Shown here: piece after piece, positions 1 through 8,154 of the stretch | How positions within the stretch are numbered: position 1 is the first letter of the stretch | How the letters are laid out: every line of letters starts with the position of its first letter | Notes under the pieces: generated by a model | What the model was told of the DNA's origin: nothing | Database searches by the model: none | The model's input: only the letters and a program-made list of their open reading frames with translations | From: Gemmataceae bacterium | GTDB lineage: Bacteria > Planctomycetota > Planctomycetia > Gemmatales > Gemmataceae | Length of the DNA: 57,808 nt | Assembly: GCA_022616435.1 (NCBI GenBank) | Contig: JAKEET010000190.1 | Span: forward strand, 1 to 57,808 | Direction: 5' to 3' | Program-made: the position numbers and the translations under genes

Positions 1-7
1 GATGACC

Positions 8-589
8 TCACGTCGCCTTCGAATCACTCATGGCTCGTTTCAGCCAAGCGCGAGCGAAAGTCCAGTGGCGGTCGCCTGTGCTGGGGGAGATACCTAGCAC
101 CTGGGCGGCTTCGTCGGCGGTCAGGCCCGCGAAGTAGCGCAACTTTACAAGCTCCGCTTTTTCCGGATGTTGCTCGGCGAAGCGTTCGAGGGCGTGATGA
201 AGGGCGAGCAGTTCGTCATCCGGCTCGGGAGCGACAATGTGGTCAAAGTCGATCTCCTCGCGCCGAGCATCGCCGCCGCGTTTGATCGATTGCCGACGGC
301 GGGCCTGTTCGATGAGGATGCGGCGCATGGCCTCGGCGGCGGCGGCAAAGAGGTGGCCGCGGCTGTTGAAGTGCGGTTGCTCGCCGTGCTCGCGCAGGGG
401 GCCCGCCACGAGACGCAGATACGCCTCGTGGACGAGCGCCGTCGCCTGGAGCGTTTGCCCCGGTTTCTCGTCTGCCAACCACTGCACGGCGAGCTTGCGC
501 AGCTCGTCGTAGACGACAGGCAAGAGCTGGTCAACCGCGTGGGGATCGCCGGCATCGATGGCGTCCAGAATGTGGGTAATGGCGGTCAT
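8..589 (-). CDS. ECF-type RNA polymerase sigma factor (TIGR02999-like)
   Basis: This 193-residue protein is an alternative sigma factor that would direct RNA polymerase to a specialised promoter set. The sigma-2 region includes LQATALVHEAYLRL and RRILIEQARRR; the C-terminal sigma-4 region contains the helix-turn-helix stretch ADEAAQVLGISPSTGDR followed by W-x-FARAWLKR. Length and motifs match the planctomycete-expanded TIGR02999 group. I start it at the ATG at 589 (MTAITHIL); 22 more codons are open upstream, but that extension is low-complexity and unlike the family. No anti-sigma gene lies next to it inside the window; the other side is cut off by the window edge. Family assignment is confident; its regulon is unknown. 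Confidence 0.9.
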   Translation of the reverse strand: MTAITHILDAIDAGDPHAVDQLLPVVYDELRKLAVQWLADEKPGQTLQATALVHEAYLRLVAGPLREHGEQPHFNSRGHLFAAAAEAMRRILIEQARRRQSIKRGGDARREEIDFDHIVAPEPDDELLALHHALERFAEQHPEKAELVKLRYFAGLTADEAAQVLGISPSTGDRHWTFARAWLKRAMSDSKAT

Positions 590-662
590 GAATACCAGCA
601 TACTACCCGTGGGAAACGGAAACCACCCGCGGGCGGTAGACCCGTTTGAAGGCACCCGACCT

Positions 663-3600
663 TCAATCGTCGTTCAGAATCGTGCCGAGGCCGCGGTTCT
701 TGGTGAACAGCGAATTGCCGCTGTTGCCGAACAGGTCGAGGTAGAACGACTCGTTGGCCTCCTTCTTGCTGTCGCCCTGGACGCTCACGGCTGCGCCGGT
801 GGCGCTGCCGAAGAAGTTGACCACGCCGCCGTTGCCGTCGTCGGCAAAGCCGCCGACGAGGGTGACGGCGCCCGTTGCCTGGACGGCGGCGCCGGCCGAC
901 AGGGTCAGGCTGTCGCCGACCTGGAGCCCGACGGCGCCGGCGCTCGAATTGATCGTGACTCCGGCGTTGATCGAGAGGTTATCGCCGGGCCTGGCCGGAA
1001 TCGATTCGCGCGCGGTCAACGTGATGTCGCCAGGTGTCTGGACGTTCTCGATGACCGTGAAGGCGCCGGCGCCGCCGGCGCCGATGTTGCTGATCGTGAT
1101 GGCGCCGCTGGTTGCGGTCACGCCATCGATGCCGGCGACGCTGCCGATCGTCAGGGCGCCCGCGTTGGACAGGAAGACGCCGGCTCCAACACTGGCGGCG
1201 AACGCGCCCGCCGCGGTCTGAAGCGGTGTGGCGACCGCGCCGATCCCGCCGCCGGCCGCGACCGCGACGGCGCCGACGGTGACGAGTCCTGATGCCGACT
1301 GCAGCACGCTGCCTCCGGTCATCAACTGGAGCAGCGGAATGACGTTCGCCCCGCGGCTCAGATCGACGGCCGCGCTCACGGTGATGTCGCCCGCGGCACT
1401 GCCATCGTTGCGACCAATGATCAGGGTGGCGGCGCCGATGCGGTCGAGCTCGGCTTCGGTCAGGCCGAGGGCCGTGTTCGTGCCGAGGTTGATGGCCCGG
1501 CCCGGCGTGAAGTTGCGAATCGTGACGACGGTGCTGGCGCCGATCGACGCCGTGCCGGCGATGGCCACGTCGTCGGTGGTGAGCCGGATGTTGCCGGCGC
1601 GCGCCGTCGTGATGCTCGCGTTGCCGTTCAGCGTGATGGCGTCCGCGGCGGTGAGATCGATGAGGCCGTCCAGGGTGGAGCGGGTCGCGCCGTTGTTGAA
1701 GGTGGCGGCGCCGCCGAAGTTGGCGGTGATGTCGCCGGCGCCGGTCGCGGAGATCGCGGCGGAGTTCTGGACCAGCGTGTTGCCGTTCAAGGCGACGTCG
1801 CCGTTGCCGCCGGCAGCCGTCACCGCGGCGCTCACGGTCAAGATGGCGGCGGCATTGCCGCTGTTGGGTGCGTCGGCGGTCAGCGCGACGTCGCCGCCGG
1901 TCGAGTTGAGCACCGGCGCATTGATCGTCAGTCCGAGCGAAGCGGCGATGATCACATCGCCCAGGCCGCCGCCGGTGCGCTGCACGCCGGTGATGCCGTC
2001 CACGGTCGCGACGGTCAGGACGCCGGTGTTGCTCAATTGAATATCGCCGGCGGCGCCAGCTCCGCCGTTGCTCGCGGCCAGCATCGAGACAGCCAGGTCG
2101 AGGTCGTCCGCCGCGCCGATGCCGGCCGCCGCTTCGATGGCCAGCGCGGCCGCGCGCAGATCGGCCTGTTCGGTGAGGGTGCCGTCCACGACCCCGGATC
2201 CGGTCCGCAGATGCAACGTCGGCACGGTGTTGGCGCCGGCGGTCAGGTCGATCTGCCCGCTGAGGGTGATGGCGCCGGCGGCCGCGGCGTCGTTGCGGCC
2301 GACGATCAGCGTCTCGGCCCGAACCCGGTCAAGCTCCGCGTCGGTCAATCCGAGATTGGCGTCGCTGCCCAGGCTGATTGCCCTGCCGGCCGTGAAGTTG
2401 CCGATCGTGACGACGTTGTTGGCGTTGGCGACGCCGTCGCTGGCGCTGATCGTCGCGGCGGCCGCCACCGTGAGATCGTCGGTGGTCAGGGTGATGTTGC
2501 CGGCGCCGGTGACCTGGAGCGTGGCGGCGCCGTTGAGCGTCGTGGCGGCCGCGGCGTTGACCACGATGGTGCCGTTGACTGCGGTCACGACGGCGCCGCT
2601 GTTGAAGACGGCGGTGCCGGCCGTCAGAGTGATGTTCGCCGAATCGGCAGCGATCGGGCTCGCCACCGTCAGACCGCCGGTCGTGGTGTTGACAACGATC
2701 GGGCCGTTGTTGGTCGTGATTCCGGCGACGGTGTCCACGGTCCCGATGGTGAGTGCCCCGTTGTTCTGGAAAGTGAATCCCGCGCCGCTGTTGGCGACGT
2801 CCGCCGCCAGGGTCCCCACGCTGTTGCTCCCCGTGAGGCTGACCGCGGCGTTGGCGCTGAGGCGCAGGTTGCTCACGATGATCGCGCCAGCGCCGGTAAT
2901 GCCGCCGCCGGTGTCGATGGTCAGGGTCGGGACGTTGTTCGGGCCGACGGCGGCGCTGACGGAGACGTTGCCCTCGTTGCCGTCGCCGATTTCCAGCACT
3001 CCGGTGGTGGCGATGGTGTCGAGCTCGGCGTCCGACAGACTGAGCACGCTGATCGGGTCGGAGACTGCGCCGAGATCGATCGGCCGATTCGCCAGGGTGG
3101 CATCCAGCTCGACGCGCCCGCCGCCGGCGGCGGTGATGGCGCTCGTTCCGGGAGCGCCGTTGAGCGCCATGCGGTTGGCCTCGATACGGATCGTGTTGCC
3201 GGCGGAGTTGCTGACGACGGCGCTGTTGGCGAACGTGCTCTCGCCGCCGCCGGCGGTGAGCTCGATGGTCGCCGCGCCGGCGCTGACGTTCTGGCTCACG
3301 GTCAGGGGGCCGGCGGTGGTGGTGACGTCGATGGGGCCGCCGCTGGTCGTGATGCCGACGGTGCCGGACACCGTGCCGATGGTCAGATCGTTGGCATCAG
3401 TGAAGGTGAAGCCCTGTCCGGCGCCGCTGACCACCGCGCCCACGATGAGGTCGCCCTGAGCCGTGTAGGTTTGGTTGAGCGTGGTGATGGCGCTGACCTG
3501 GGATTGGAGGGTGACGGTCACGTTGTTGCCGATGTCGAGCTGAAACTGGATCGCCGCGACGTTGATGTTGGCGCCCGAGGCAGTGGCGGTGAAGACGCCG

Positions 3601-3782
3601 TTGGCCAGTGTGACTCCCACCGTTGGATCGGTGGAGATCGCCAGGTTGAAGGCCGGGACGACGCGGTCCTCCAGGATCTCGAGCTGCGGCCGGTGACGCC
3701 GCGGCTGGGTGCGGCCACTCGCGCCGCGGGTGCTGTGGGTCTTTCGACTCGACGAACGCTGCCATGCATCAAGGGAGAACAT
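663..3782 (-). CDS. Large repetitive surface/exported protein with LEDR-type N-terminus and Calx-beta-like end
   Basis: This 1039-residue protein begins with a basic leader (residues 1-33) followed by QLEILEDRVVPA at 33-44, the short N-terminal motif planctomycetes place before huge extracellular proteins. The body is Ala/Gly/Thr/Asn-rich with haemagglutinin-like beta-repeats: forms of LTIGTVxGIxGV recur, and a block containing (D/E)AELDxI followed by LxIG occurs three times, near residues 251, 481 and 776. The last 50 residues (ANESFYLDLFG ... GTILNDD) resemble the end of a Calx-beta domain. The ATG at 3782 is preceded by a GGAAGGGG Shine-Dalgarno; the open frame upstream only reads through a palindromic repeat. 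The function is probably structural or adhesive (inference). Confidence 0.8.
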   Translation of the reverse strand: MFSLDAWQRSSSRKTHSTRGASGRTQPRRHRPQLEILEDRVVPAFNLAISTDPTVGVTLANGVFTATASGANINVAAIQFQLDIGNNVTVTLQSQVSAITTLNQTYTAQGDLIVGAVVSGAGQGFTFTDANDLTIGTVSGTVGITTSGGPIDVTTTAGPLTVSQNVSAGAATIELTAGGGESTFANSAVVSNSAGNTIRIEANRMALNGAPGTSAITAAGGGRVELDATLANRPIDLGAVSDPISVLSLSDAELDTIATTGVLEIGDGNEGNVSVSAAVGPNNVPTLTIDTGGGITGAGAIIVSNLRLSANAAVSLTGSNSVGTLAADVANSGAGFTFQNNGALTIGTVDTVAGITTNNGPIVVNTTTGGLTVASPIAADSANITLTAGTAVFNSGAVVTAVNGTIVVNAAAATTLNGAATLQVTGAGNITLTTDDLTVAAAATISASDGVANANNVVTIGNFTAGRAISLGSDANLGLTDAELDRVRAETLIVGRNDAAAAGAITLSGQIDLTAGANTVPTLHLRTGSGVVDGTLTEQADLRAAALAIEAAAGIGAADDLDLAVSMLAASNGGAGAAGDIQLSNTGVLTVATVDGITGVQRTGGGLGDVIIAASLGLTINAPVLNSTGGDVALTADAPNSGNAAAILTVSAAVTAAGGNGDVALNGNTLVQNSAAISATGAGDITANFGGAATFNNGATRSTLDGLIDLTAADAITLNGNASITTARAGNIRLTTDDVAIAGTASIGASTVVTIRNFTPGRAINLGTNTALGLTEAELDRIGAATLIIGRNDGSAAGDITVSAAVDLSRGANVIPLLQLMTGGSVLQSASGLVTVGAVAVAAGGGIGAVATPLQTAAGAFAASVGAGVFLSNAGALTIGSVAGIDGVTATSGAITISNIGAGGAGAFTVIENVQTPGDITLTARESIPARPGDNLSINAGVTINSSAGAVGLQVGDSLTLSAGAAVQATGAVTLVGGFADDGNGGVVNFFGSATGAAVSVQGDSKKEANESFYLDLFGNSGNSLFTKNRGLGTILNDD

Positions 3783-3990
3783 GAGATGCCCCTTCCGGTT
3801 GATGGAACCTGCTGAGCGTCCGACTGCTGATGCGACTCGCGGAAATGTGCGATTGTTCCGTTTTGACCCCGTTGCCCGAAGCCAGCTCGCTTCAGGATCA
3901 TCGCCCCGATGCTTGCGGACCTTGATGGGCGAATGGGCCTTGATAGCCCTTCTCGGGTGTGCCGTGAACTTCTTCAAAGATGAGTTATCA
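3783..3990. other. Non-coding leader region between surface protein and palindrome
   Basis: This 208-base stretch separates the surface-protein start from the long palindrome. Frames remain open because of high GC, but their translations resemble no family. I see the ribosome binding site at the left edge and nothing else convincing. It presumably holds the promoter and leader of the surface-protein gene. Confidence 0.4.
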
Positions 3991-4088
3991 GAGTTTGTGA
4001 AGAAATGGGGACTGGCACCGGCCATCCCTCGAAAACCCTGCGATTGTGGAGACGAGGCCGGTGCCTGTCCCCATTTCTTCACAAACTC
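3991..4088. repeat. Long near-perfect inverted repeat (REP-like), possible terminator
   Basis: Arms 3991-4023 and 4056-4088 match at 32 of 33 positions (one T/A mismatch) around a 32-base loop. The outer arm reads GAGTTTGTGAAGAAATGGGG. The right arm abuts the stop codon of the CRTAC1 gene (4089-4091), so its transcript would end in a very stable hairpin. It is probably a dispersed palindromic element of the REP type (inference); no transposase is nearby. Confidence 0.75.
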
Positions 4089-5894
4089 TCAGTCCTCGCT
4101 CACCGTCACATACCGATTCGCAGCCAGGTCGTGCAAAGTTTGCGACTGCCCGGACGGCCAGGTCACCGTCACCCGGTCCGCCTTGGGCGCCTGGCCCAGG
4201 CCGAATCGATGCCGCGGGTCGTGGGCTGAGCCGTAGCTGCTGCCCCCCTTGCCGAAGCTGGTGATGGTGCGGCCGCCCGCCTCGACGGCGATCTTGACGC
4301 CGACCAGGTCCCGGTTCTTGGTTCCCTTCAACTCGATCCCGAGCCAATGATTGGCGTTGGGATGCTCGCCGCCGGCGCTGCGCTGAATCACCAGCGGTTC
4401 GTTGACGCTGCTGACGACAAAGTCCGGCCAGCCGTCGTTGTCGAGATCGCCGACCGCCAGGCCGCGGCCGCAATGCTGGCCGTTGAAGAAATCGCCGCCG
4501 CGCTTGGTGATGTCCACGAACTTGCGCCCCTTGCGGGGCTCCGCCGCGTCGGCCGGGATGTTGTAGAACAGCACCGGCTTTTGCCGAACGCCGGACAGGA
4601 CCGGATGACGGATCACGTGGCCGTTGACAATGACAATGTCGAGCCAGCCGTCGTAGTCCACGTCCACGAAGTTCGTCCCCCAGCCGACGTAGCGCTGGCC
4701 GATGCTGGCGATGCCGGCCGCGGTGGTGCTGAACAGGAACAATTCGCGCTGGCCGAGGTTGCGGTAGAGCGCGTGGTTTTCGTTTTCGTAGTTGGTCACG
4801 AAGATCGACGGCAGGCCAGTGCCGTCGTAATCGCCGATATCGACCCCCATGCTTCCCTGGGCCTTGCCGACCAGGTCGCGAGCCACGCCTTTGAGCCGGC
4901 CGTCTTCGGCGAACTCGAACTGGCCGCGATTGATGTACAGGAAGTTGTCCACCGTGTCGTTGGCAACGTACATGTCCGGCCGGCGGTCGCCATTGAAGTC
5001 CGCGATGACGACGCCCAGCCCCTTGCCGGCGTCCTCGCCGGGTTCCTTGGGGTTCATTTGCCGCAGACGCGCCGTCGCGCTCATATCGGTGAACGTGCCG
5101 TCGCCGTTGTTGCGGTAGATGACGTCGGGCAGGCCCTTGAACTGGGTGGGCGGGCACACATCCTTGGCGATGCCGGCCGAATAGCCGCTGCAGGGCGGAT
5201 TGTTGTCGAACGACCAATCGACATAGTGGCAAATGTAGAGGTCGGCGTCGCCGTCGCCGTCGAAATCCGCCCAGCCGGCGCTGGTGCTCCAGCGCGGGTC
5301 CGTGAGCCCGGCTTTCTTGGCGACCTCGATGAACGTCCGGCCCTTCGCGGCGTCGGCGGGGTCGCGCGGCACATTGTGAAACAAGAGCACTCCGCCCCAA
5401 CCCGTCACGAGCAGATCGGGCCAGCCGTCGCGATCGTAATCCGCCACCGCGCAGCCGTGGGTGTACGGCCAGGAACGCTCCAGGCCGGCTTCCGCCGTCA
5501 CGTCCTTGAACTTCCAGTTGCCGAGGTTCTTGAAGAGCTTGCACGGATGTCCGCGAATCTCCTGGTTGTTCTTGCCGGCGTAGAAGCCGCCGCCCGGTGC
5601 GAAGATGTCGAGCAGGCCGTCGCCGTCGAAATCGATCAGGCCGACGCCGCCGCCGAGCGATTCGAGGATGGCGTAGTGGCCGGTTTCCTGGCCGTTGCGA
5701 TAGGTGAAGGCGATGCCGGTGTCGGCCGTCACGTCCTTGAAAAACGCGGGGCCTGTCGCGACGGCCGGCGCCGCTTCAGAGACGTTGGCGGGGGGAAGCG
5801 GCACGCCATTGTCTCGACTGCATGAAGCGATGGTCGCCAGCAGCGCGAACAACGCCGCGCCGGCGAGAAACCATCGCGCTTTAGGAACTTGCAT
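4089..5894 (-). CDS. CRTAC1-family FG-GAP/ASPIC-UnbV lipoprotein
   Basis: This 601-residue protein has a lipoprotein signal, with hydrophobic stretch WFLAGAALFALLATIASC and the lipobox cysteine at its end. Seven FG-GAP/VCBS-type calcium-loop repeats follow (DFDGDGLLDIF, DYDRDGWPDLL, DFDGDGDADLY, DFNGDRRPDMY, DYDGTGLPSIF, DVDYDGWLDIV, DLDNDGWPDFV), predicting a beta-propeller. The last 90 residues form the ASPIC/UnbV domain (HWLGIELKGTKNRDLVGVKI to SGQSQTLHDL). The start at 5894 has GGAG seven bases upstream. It lies just downstream of a DUF1501 gene on the same strand, a common planctomycete arrangement. Extracytoplasmic location is well supported; the ligand or role is unknown. Confidence 0.9.
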   Translation of the reverse strand: MQVPKARWFLAGAALFALLATIASCSRDNGVPLPPANVSEAAPAVATGPAFFKDVTADTGIAFTYRNGQETGHYAILESLGGGVGLIDFDGDGLLDIFAPGGGFYAGKNNQEIRGHPCKLFKNLGNWKFKDVTAEAGLERSWPYTHGCAVADYDRDGWPDLLVTGWGGVLLFHNVPRDPADAAKGRTFIEVAKKAGLTDPRWSTSAGWADFDGDGDADLYICHYVDWSFDNNPPCSGYSAGIAKDVCPPTQFKGLPDVIYRNNGDGTFTDMSATARLRQMNPKEPGEDAGKGLGVVIADFNGDRRPDMYVANDTVDNFLYINRGQFEFAEDGRLKGVARDLVGKAQGSMGVDIGDYDGTGLPSIFVTNYENENHALYRNLGQRELFLFSTTAAGIASIGQRYVGWGTNFVDVDYDGWLDIVIVNGHVIRHPVLSGVRQKPVLFYNIPADAAEPRKGRKFVDITKRGGDFFNGQHCGRGLAVGDLDNDGWPDFVVSSVNEPLVIQRSAGGEHPNANHWLGIELKGTKNRDLVGVKIAVEAGGRTITSFGKGGSSYGSAHDPRHRFGLGQAPKADRVTVTWPSGQSQTLHDLAANRYVTVSED

Positions 5895-6023
5895 GAACGT
5901 TCTCCAACATGGACAACGAATTGATGAATAACGAATCCACAAGTCGTGGTCGCGCTTCGGCGGCCGCGCTTCCAACCTTCCAAGCTCCAGGGCGAGTGCA
6001 GCGAGCCCTGGGGTCGCCGGGGG

Positions 6024-7415
6024 TCAACCGCCAAATAACTGCGGTTTCACCTGCCCGCTGCTGAGCGGCACCATGCGCGTGAACGCGTCCCGTACTTCAC
6101 GCCGCGGATCGACGCCGAGCGCGTGCAGCAAGCTGGCGGCCAAATCGGGCGGCGTGATCGGGTCGTCGGCCGGATAGGCGGCGAAGCGGTCGGAGCGGCC
6201 GATGATCCTGCCGCCGGCCGTGCCGCCGCCGGCGATGACCAGGGAATAGCACTCCGACCAGTGATCGCGGCCGGTGTCGTTGACGCCGTTGCCGGTGAAC
6301 TGCCCGAAGCGCGGCGTGCGTCCGAACTCGCCCATGCACACCACCAGCGTGCTGTCGAGCAAGCCGCGCTGGGCCAGGTCTTCCACGAACGCCGAGAAGC
6401 ATTGATCGAACGGCGGCAGCAGCTCGTCCTTGAGGCGGCGATTGTTGTTGAAGTGCGTGTCCCAGTGGGGCAGGGGATTGTTGACGCGCCCGCCCCAGTA
6501 CACGGTGACCAGCCGCACGCCTGCCTCGACCAGCCGCCGGGCCAGGAGCAGGCTCTGCCCGTACTTGTGCCGGCCATAGCGTTCGCGCATCCGGGCCGGC
6601 TCCGTGCTGATTTCGAAGGCGCGGCGCGTCGCTTCCGACGTCAACAGATCGAAGGCGCGTTGCTGATGGCGGCCAAGATCTTCGATGGCCCGCTCGTGGG
6701 CGAGGCGGCCGAGGCCGTGGTTGACCGCGCGCAACAGCTCTTGCCGATGGGTCACCCGCGGCCGGTCGGCGGCCTCGTGCAAGCCGTGGACGGCGAAGTC
6801 ATCATCATTGGGGTCGCCGTGGATGGTGAACGGCGCGTACGCCGCGCCGAGAAAGCCGCCGTTCTGGCCTGGGCACGTGTAGGGGCCGTCGCTGACCGGG
6901 TCCGGCAGCGACACCGCCGTGGGCACGGTTCCCCGATTGGGCCGGCCCAACGCGACCTGGGCGCCCAGGTGCGGAAAGTCGTTCTCGGTCGGCGTGAACG
7001 CGATCTGCTCGCGCGGCGGCGGCTGGCCCGTGGTCACGTAGTACGTGGCCGCGTTGTGATTGATCGCCGAGTGGGTCATCGAGCGGACCATGGTGAGACG
7101 ATGAGCCTGCTGGGCGACGAGGGGCAACAGCTCGGTGATGTGCACTCCGGGAGCGCGGGTGGCGGCCGGCTGAAACTCGCCGCGCACTTCGGCCGGGGCG
7201 GTGGGCTTCATGTCCCAGATGTCGAGCTGGCTGGGCCCGCCGTGCAAGAGAAACAGGACGCACGATTTCGGCCGGCGGGCGCCGTCGCGTTCCTCGGCGC
7301 GCTCTTCGGCGCGGAGCAGCTTGGGCAGCGACAGGCCGAGCGTCCCCAGTCCGCCCAGTTGCAGCCAGCGGCGGCGAGTCCAACCTTCGAACGGACAATC
7401 CGGAATGGTGAGCAC
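6024..7415 (-). CDS. DUF1501 protein (sulfatase-superfamily fold), Tat-like leader
   Basis: This 463-residue DUF1501 protein belongs to the group that planctomycetes often encode beside DUF1549/DUF1553 proteins. The leader contains TRRRWLQLGGLGTLGLSLPK, a twin-arginine-type signal. Family landmarks follow: CVLFLLHGGPSQLDIWDMKP, the THSAINHNAATYY segment, VTVYWGGRVNNPLPHWDTH, and LVVCMGEFGRTPRF near the C-terminus. The start is GTG at 7415 with GGAGGT seven bases upstream; a nearby ATG is out of frame. That ribosome binding site is itself in a small hairpin (7423-7439). The fold is alkaline-phosphatase/sulfatase-like, but the substrate is unknown. Confidence 0.9.
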   Translation of the reverse strand: MLTIPDCPFEGWTRRRWLQLGGLGTLGLSLPKLLRAEERAEERDGARRPKSCVLFLLHGGPSQLDIWDMKPTAPAEVRGEFQPAATRAPGVHITELLPLVAQQAHRLTMVRSMTHSAINHNAATYYVTTGQPPPREQIAFTPTENDFPHLGAQVALGRPNRGTVPTAVSLPDPVSDGPYTCPGQNGGFLGAAYAPFTIHGDPNDDDFAVHGLHEAADRPRVTHRQELLRAVNHGLGRLAHERAIEDLGRHQQRAFDLLTSEATRRAFEISTEPARMRERYGRHKYGQSLLLARRLVEAGVRLVTVYWGGRVNNPLPHWDTHFNNNRRLKDELLPPFDQCFSAFVEDLAQRGLLDSTLVVCMGEFGRTPRFGQFTGNGVNDTGRDHWSECYSLVIAGGGTAGGRIIGRSDRFAAYPADDPITPPDLAASLLHALGVDPRREVRDAFTRMVPLSSGQVKPQLFGG

Positions 7416-7422
7416 CGATCAT

Positions 7423-7439
7423 ACCTCCACCATGGAGGT
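7423..7439 (-). promoter_or_regulatory. Hairpin occluding the Shine-Dalgarno of the DUF1501 gene
   Basis: On the minus strand ACCTCC, a five-base loop, and GGAGGT form a perfect six-base-pair stem. GGAGGT is the only strong ribosome binding site for the GTG start at 7415. The pairing would hide it and could modulate translation; this is inference from sequence alone. Confidence 0.4.
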
Positions 7440-7489
7440 TAATGCGGCCGGGCGGAAATGTCAAAAGGCTTATCGCCGCAAGCGGCGGT

Positions 7490-7996
7490 CTACTTCTTGT
7501 CCGTCTTGCGCAGATACGCCTCAAGCTCGCGGCGGTCGAGGCGGCCGTCCTTGTTCGTGTCGATGTCCGCTAGCCGCGCGAGCCAGGGCGTGCCCTTCAA
7601 CTCGTCCTTGGTCAGGCGGCCGTCGGCGTTCTTGTCGAGCGCGTCGAAATCGGGCGGGCCTCCCGGTCCGCCGCCTTTCGGGCCAAACGGTCCTGGCACG
7701 AATTGCCGGGCGATCTGCAAGAGCTGCGTGACTTCGGCGCGGTCGAGGGCGCCGTCGGCGTTGCGGTCCACCTTGGCGAACGCCTTCTGCAAAAACGGCG
7801 GCAGCTCGTCCTTCTGCAGCAGGGCATCCTTGTTCTTGTCGAATTGTTTCAGGAACTCGTCCGGCGACTTCTTCAGCAGGTCGGCGATGAAGGGGGGCAA
7901 CTTCTTCTTCGGCGGGCCTTTGTCCGGCACCTGCGCCTGCACCAAGGTGACCAGACCCAGAATGGCGACGCCGCCGAAGACAAGAGTGAATCGCAT
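7490..7996 (-). CDS. Secreted EF-hand calcium-binding protein
   Basis: This 168-residue protein starts with a signal peptide (MRFTLVFGGVAILGLVTLVQA, cleavage likely after AQA or VQA). Four EF-hand loops follow: DKNKDALLQKDE, DRNADGALDRAE, DKNADGRLTKDE and DTNKDGRLDRRE, the last three with good D-x-D/N-x-D-G calcium ligands. A Gly/Pro linker (FGPKGGGPGGPP) separates the two pairs. Small exported EF-hand proteins of this type are frequent in planctomycetes. It is read in the same direction as the DUF1501 gene, 74 bases apart. It probably buffers calcium or binds a calcium-dependent partner outside the cytoplasm (inference). Confidence 0.85.
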   Translation of the reverse strand: MRFTLVFGGVAILGLVTLVQAQVPDKGPPKKKLPPFIADLLKKSPDEFLKQFDKNKDALLQKDELPPFLQKAFAKVDRNADGALDRAEVTQLLQIARQFVPGPFGPKGGGPGGPPDFDALDKNADGRLTKDELKGTPWLARLADIDTNKDGRLDRRELEAYLRKTDKK

Positions 7997-8013
7997 CGTT
8001 GCATTCCATCGAA

Positions 8014-8123
8014 TTGTTTAGCCCCGTTTCGAACAAACGGGGCGGGATTCGTTGTTGGCAACAGCCCGCATCACTTGGCGAGGGACCGGGTCCGCCCCGT
8101 TTCTTCGAAACGGGGCTAAACAA
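8014..8123. repeat. Nested palindromic repeat pair
   Basis: Outer arms 8014-8033 and 8104-8123 are perfect 20-base inverted repeats (TTGTTTAGCCCCGTTTCGAA). Each outer arm also pairs with a short inner copy (8035-8043 and 8094-8102), so two compact GCCCCGTTT/AAACGGGGC hairpins sit inside one large inverted repeat. This is the layout of a paired REP element. It lies between the EF-hand gene start and the end of the UvrA-like gene and could end the latter's transcript. Confidence 0.7.
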
Positions 8124-8154
8124 ATCCGCATCCGCCTCACCATTGTCAACACCC

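Noticed and set aside
2037..3815. Long open frame on the plus strand opposite the giant surface protein
   Set aside because: Its product is low-complexity Arg/Gly/Asp-rich and has no motifs. The minus-strand frame has a leader, repeats and a Calx-beta-like end. It is a by-product of high GC.
3783..4082. N-terminal extension of the surface protein to about 4082
   Set aside because: The extra 100 residues come from reading through the palindrome and leader. A good ribosome binding site and the LEDR leader place the start at 3782.
4347..5825. Plus-strand frame opposite the CRTAC1 gene
   Set aside because: No ribosome binding site or family motif. The minus strand encodes clear FG-GAP and ASPIC domains.
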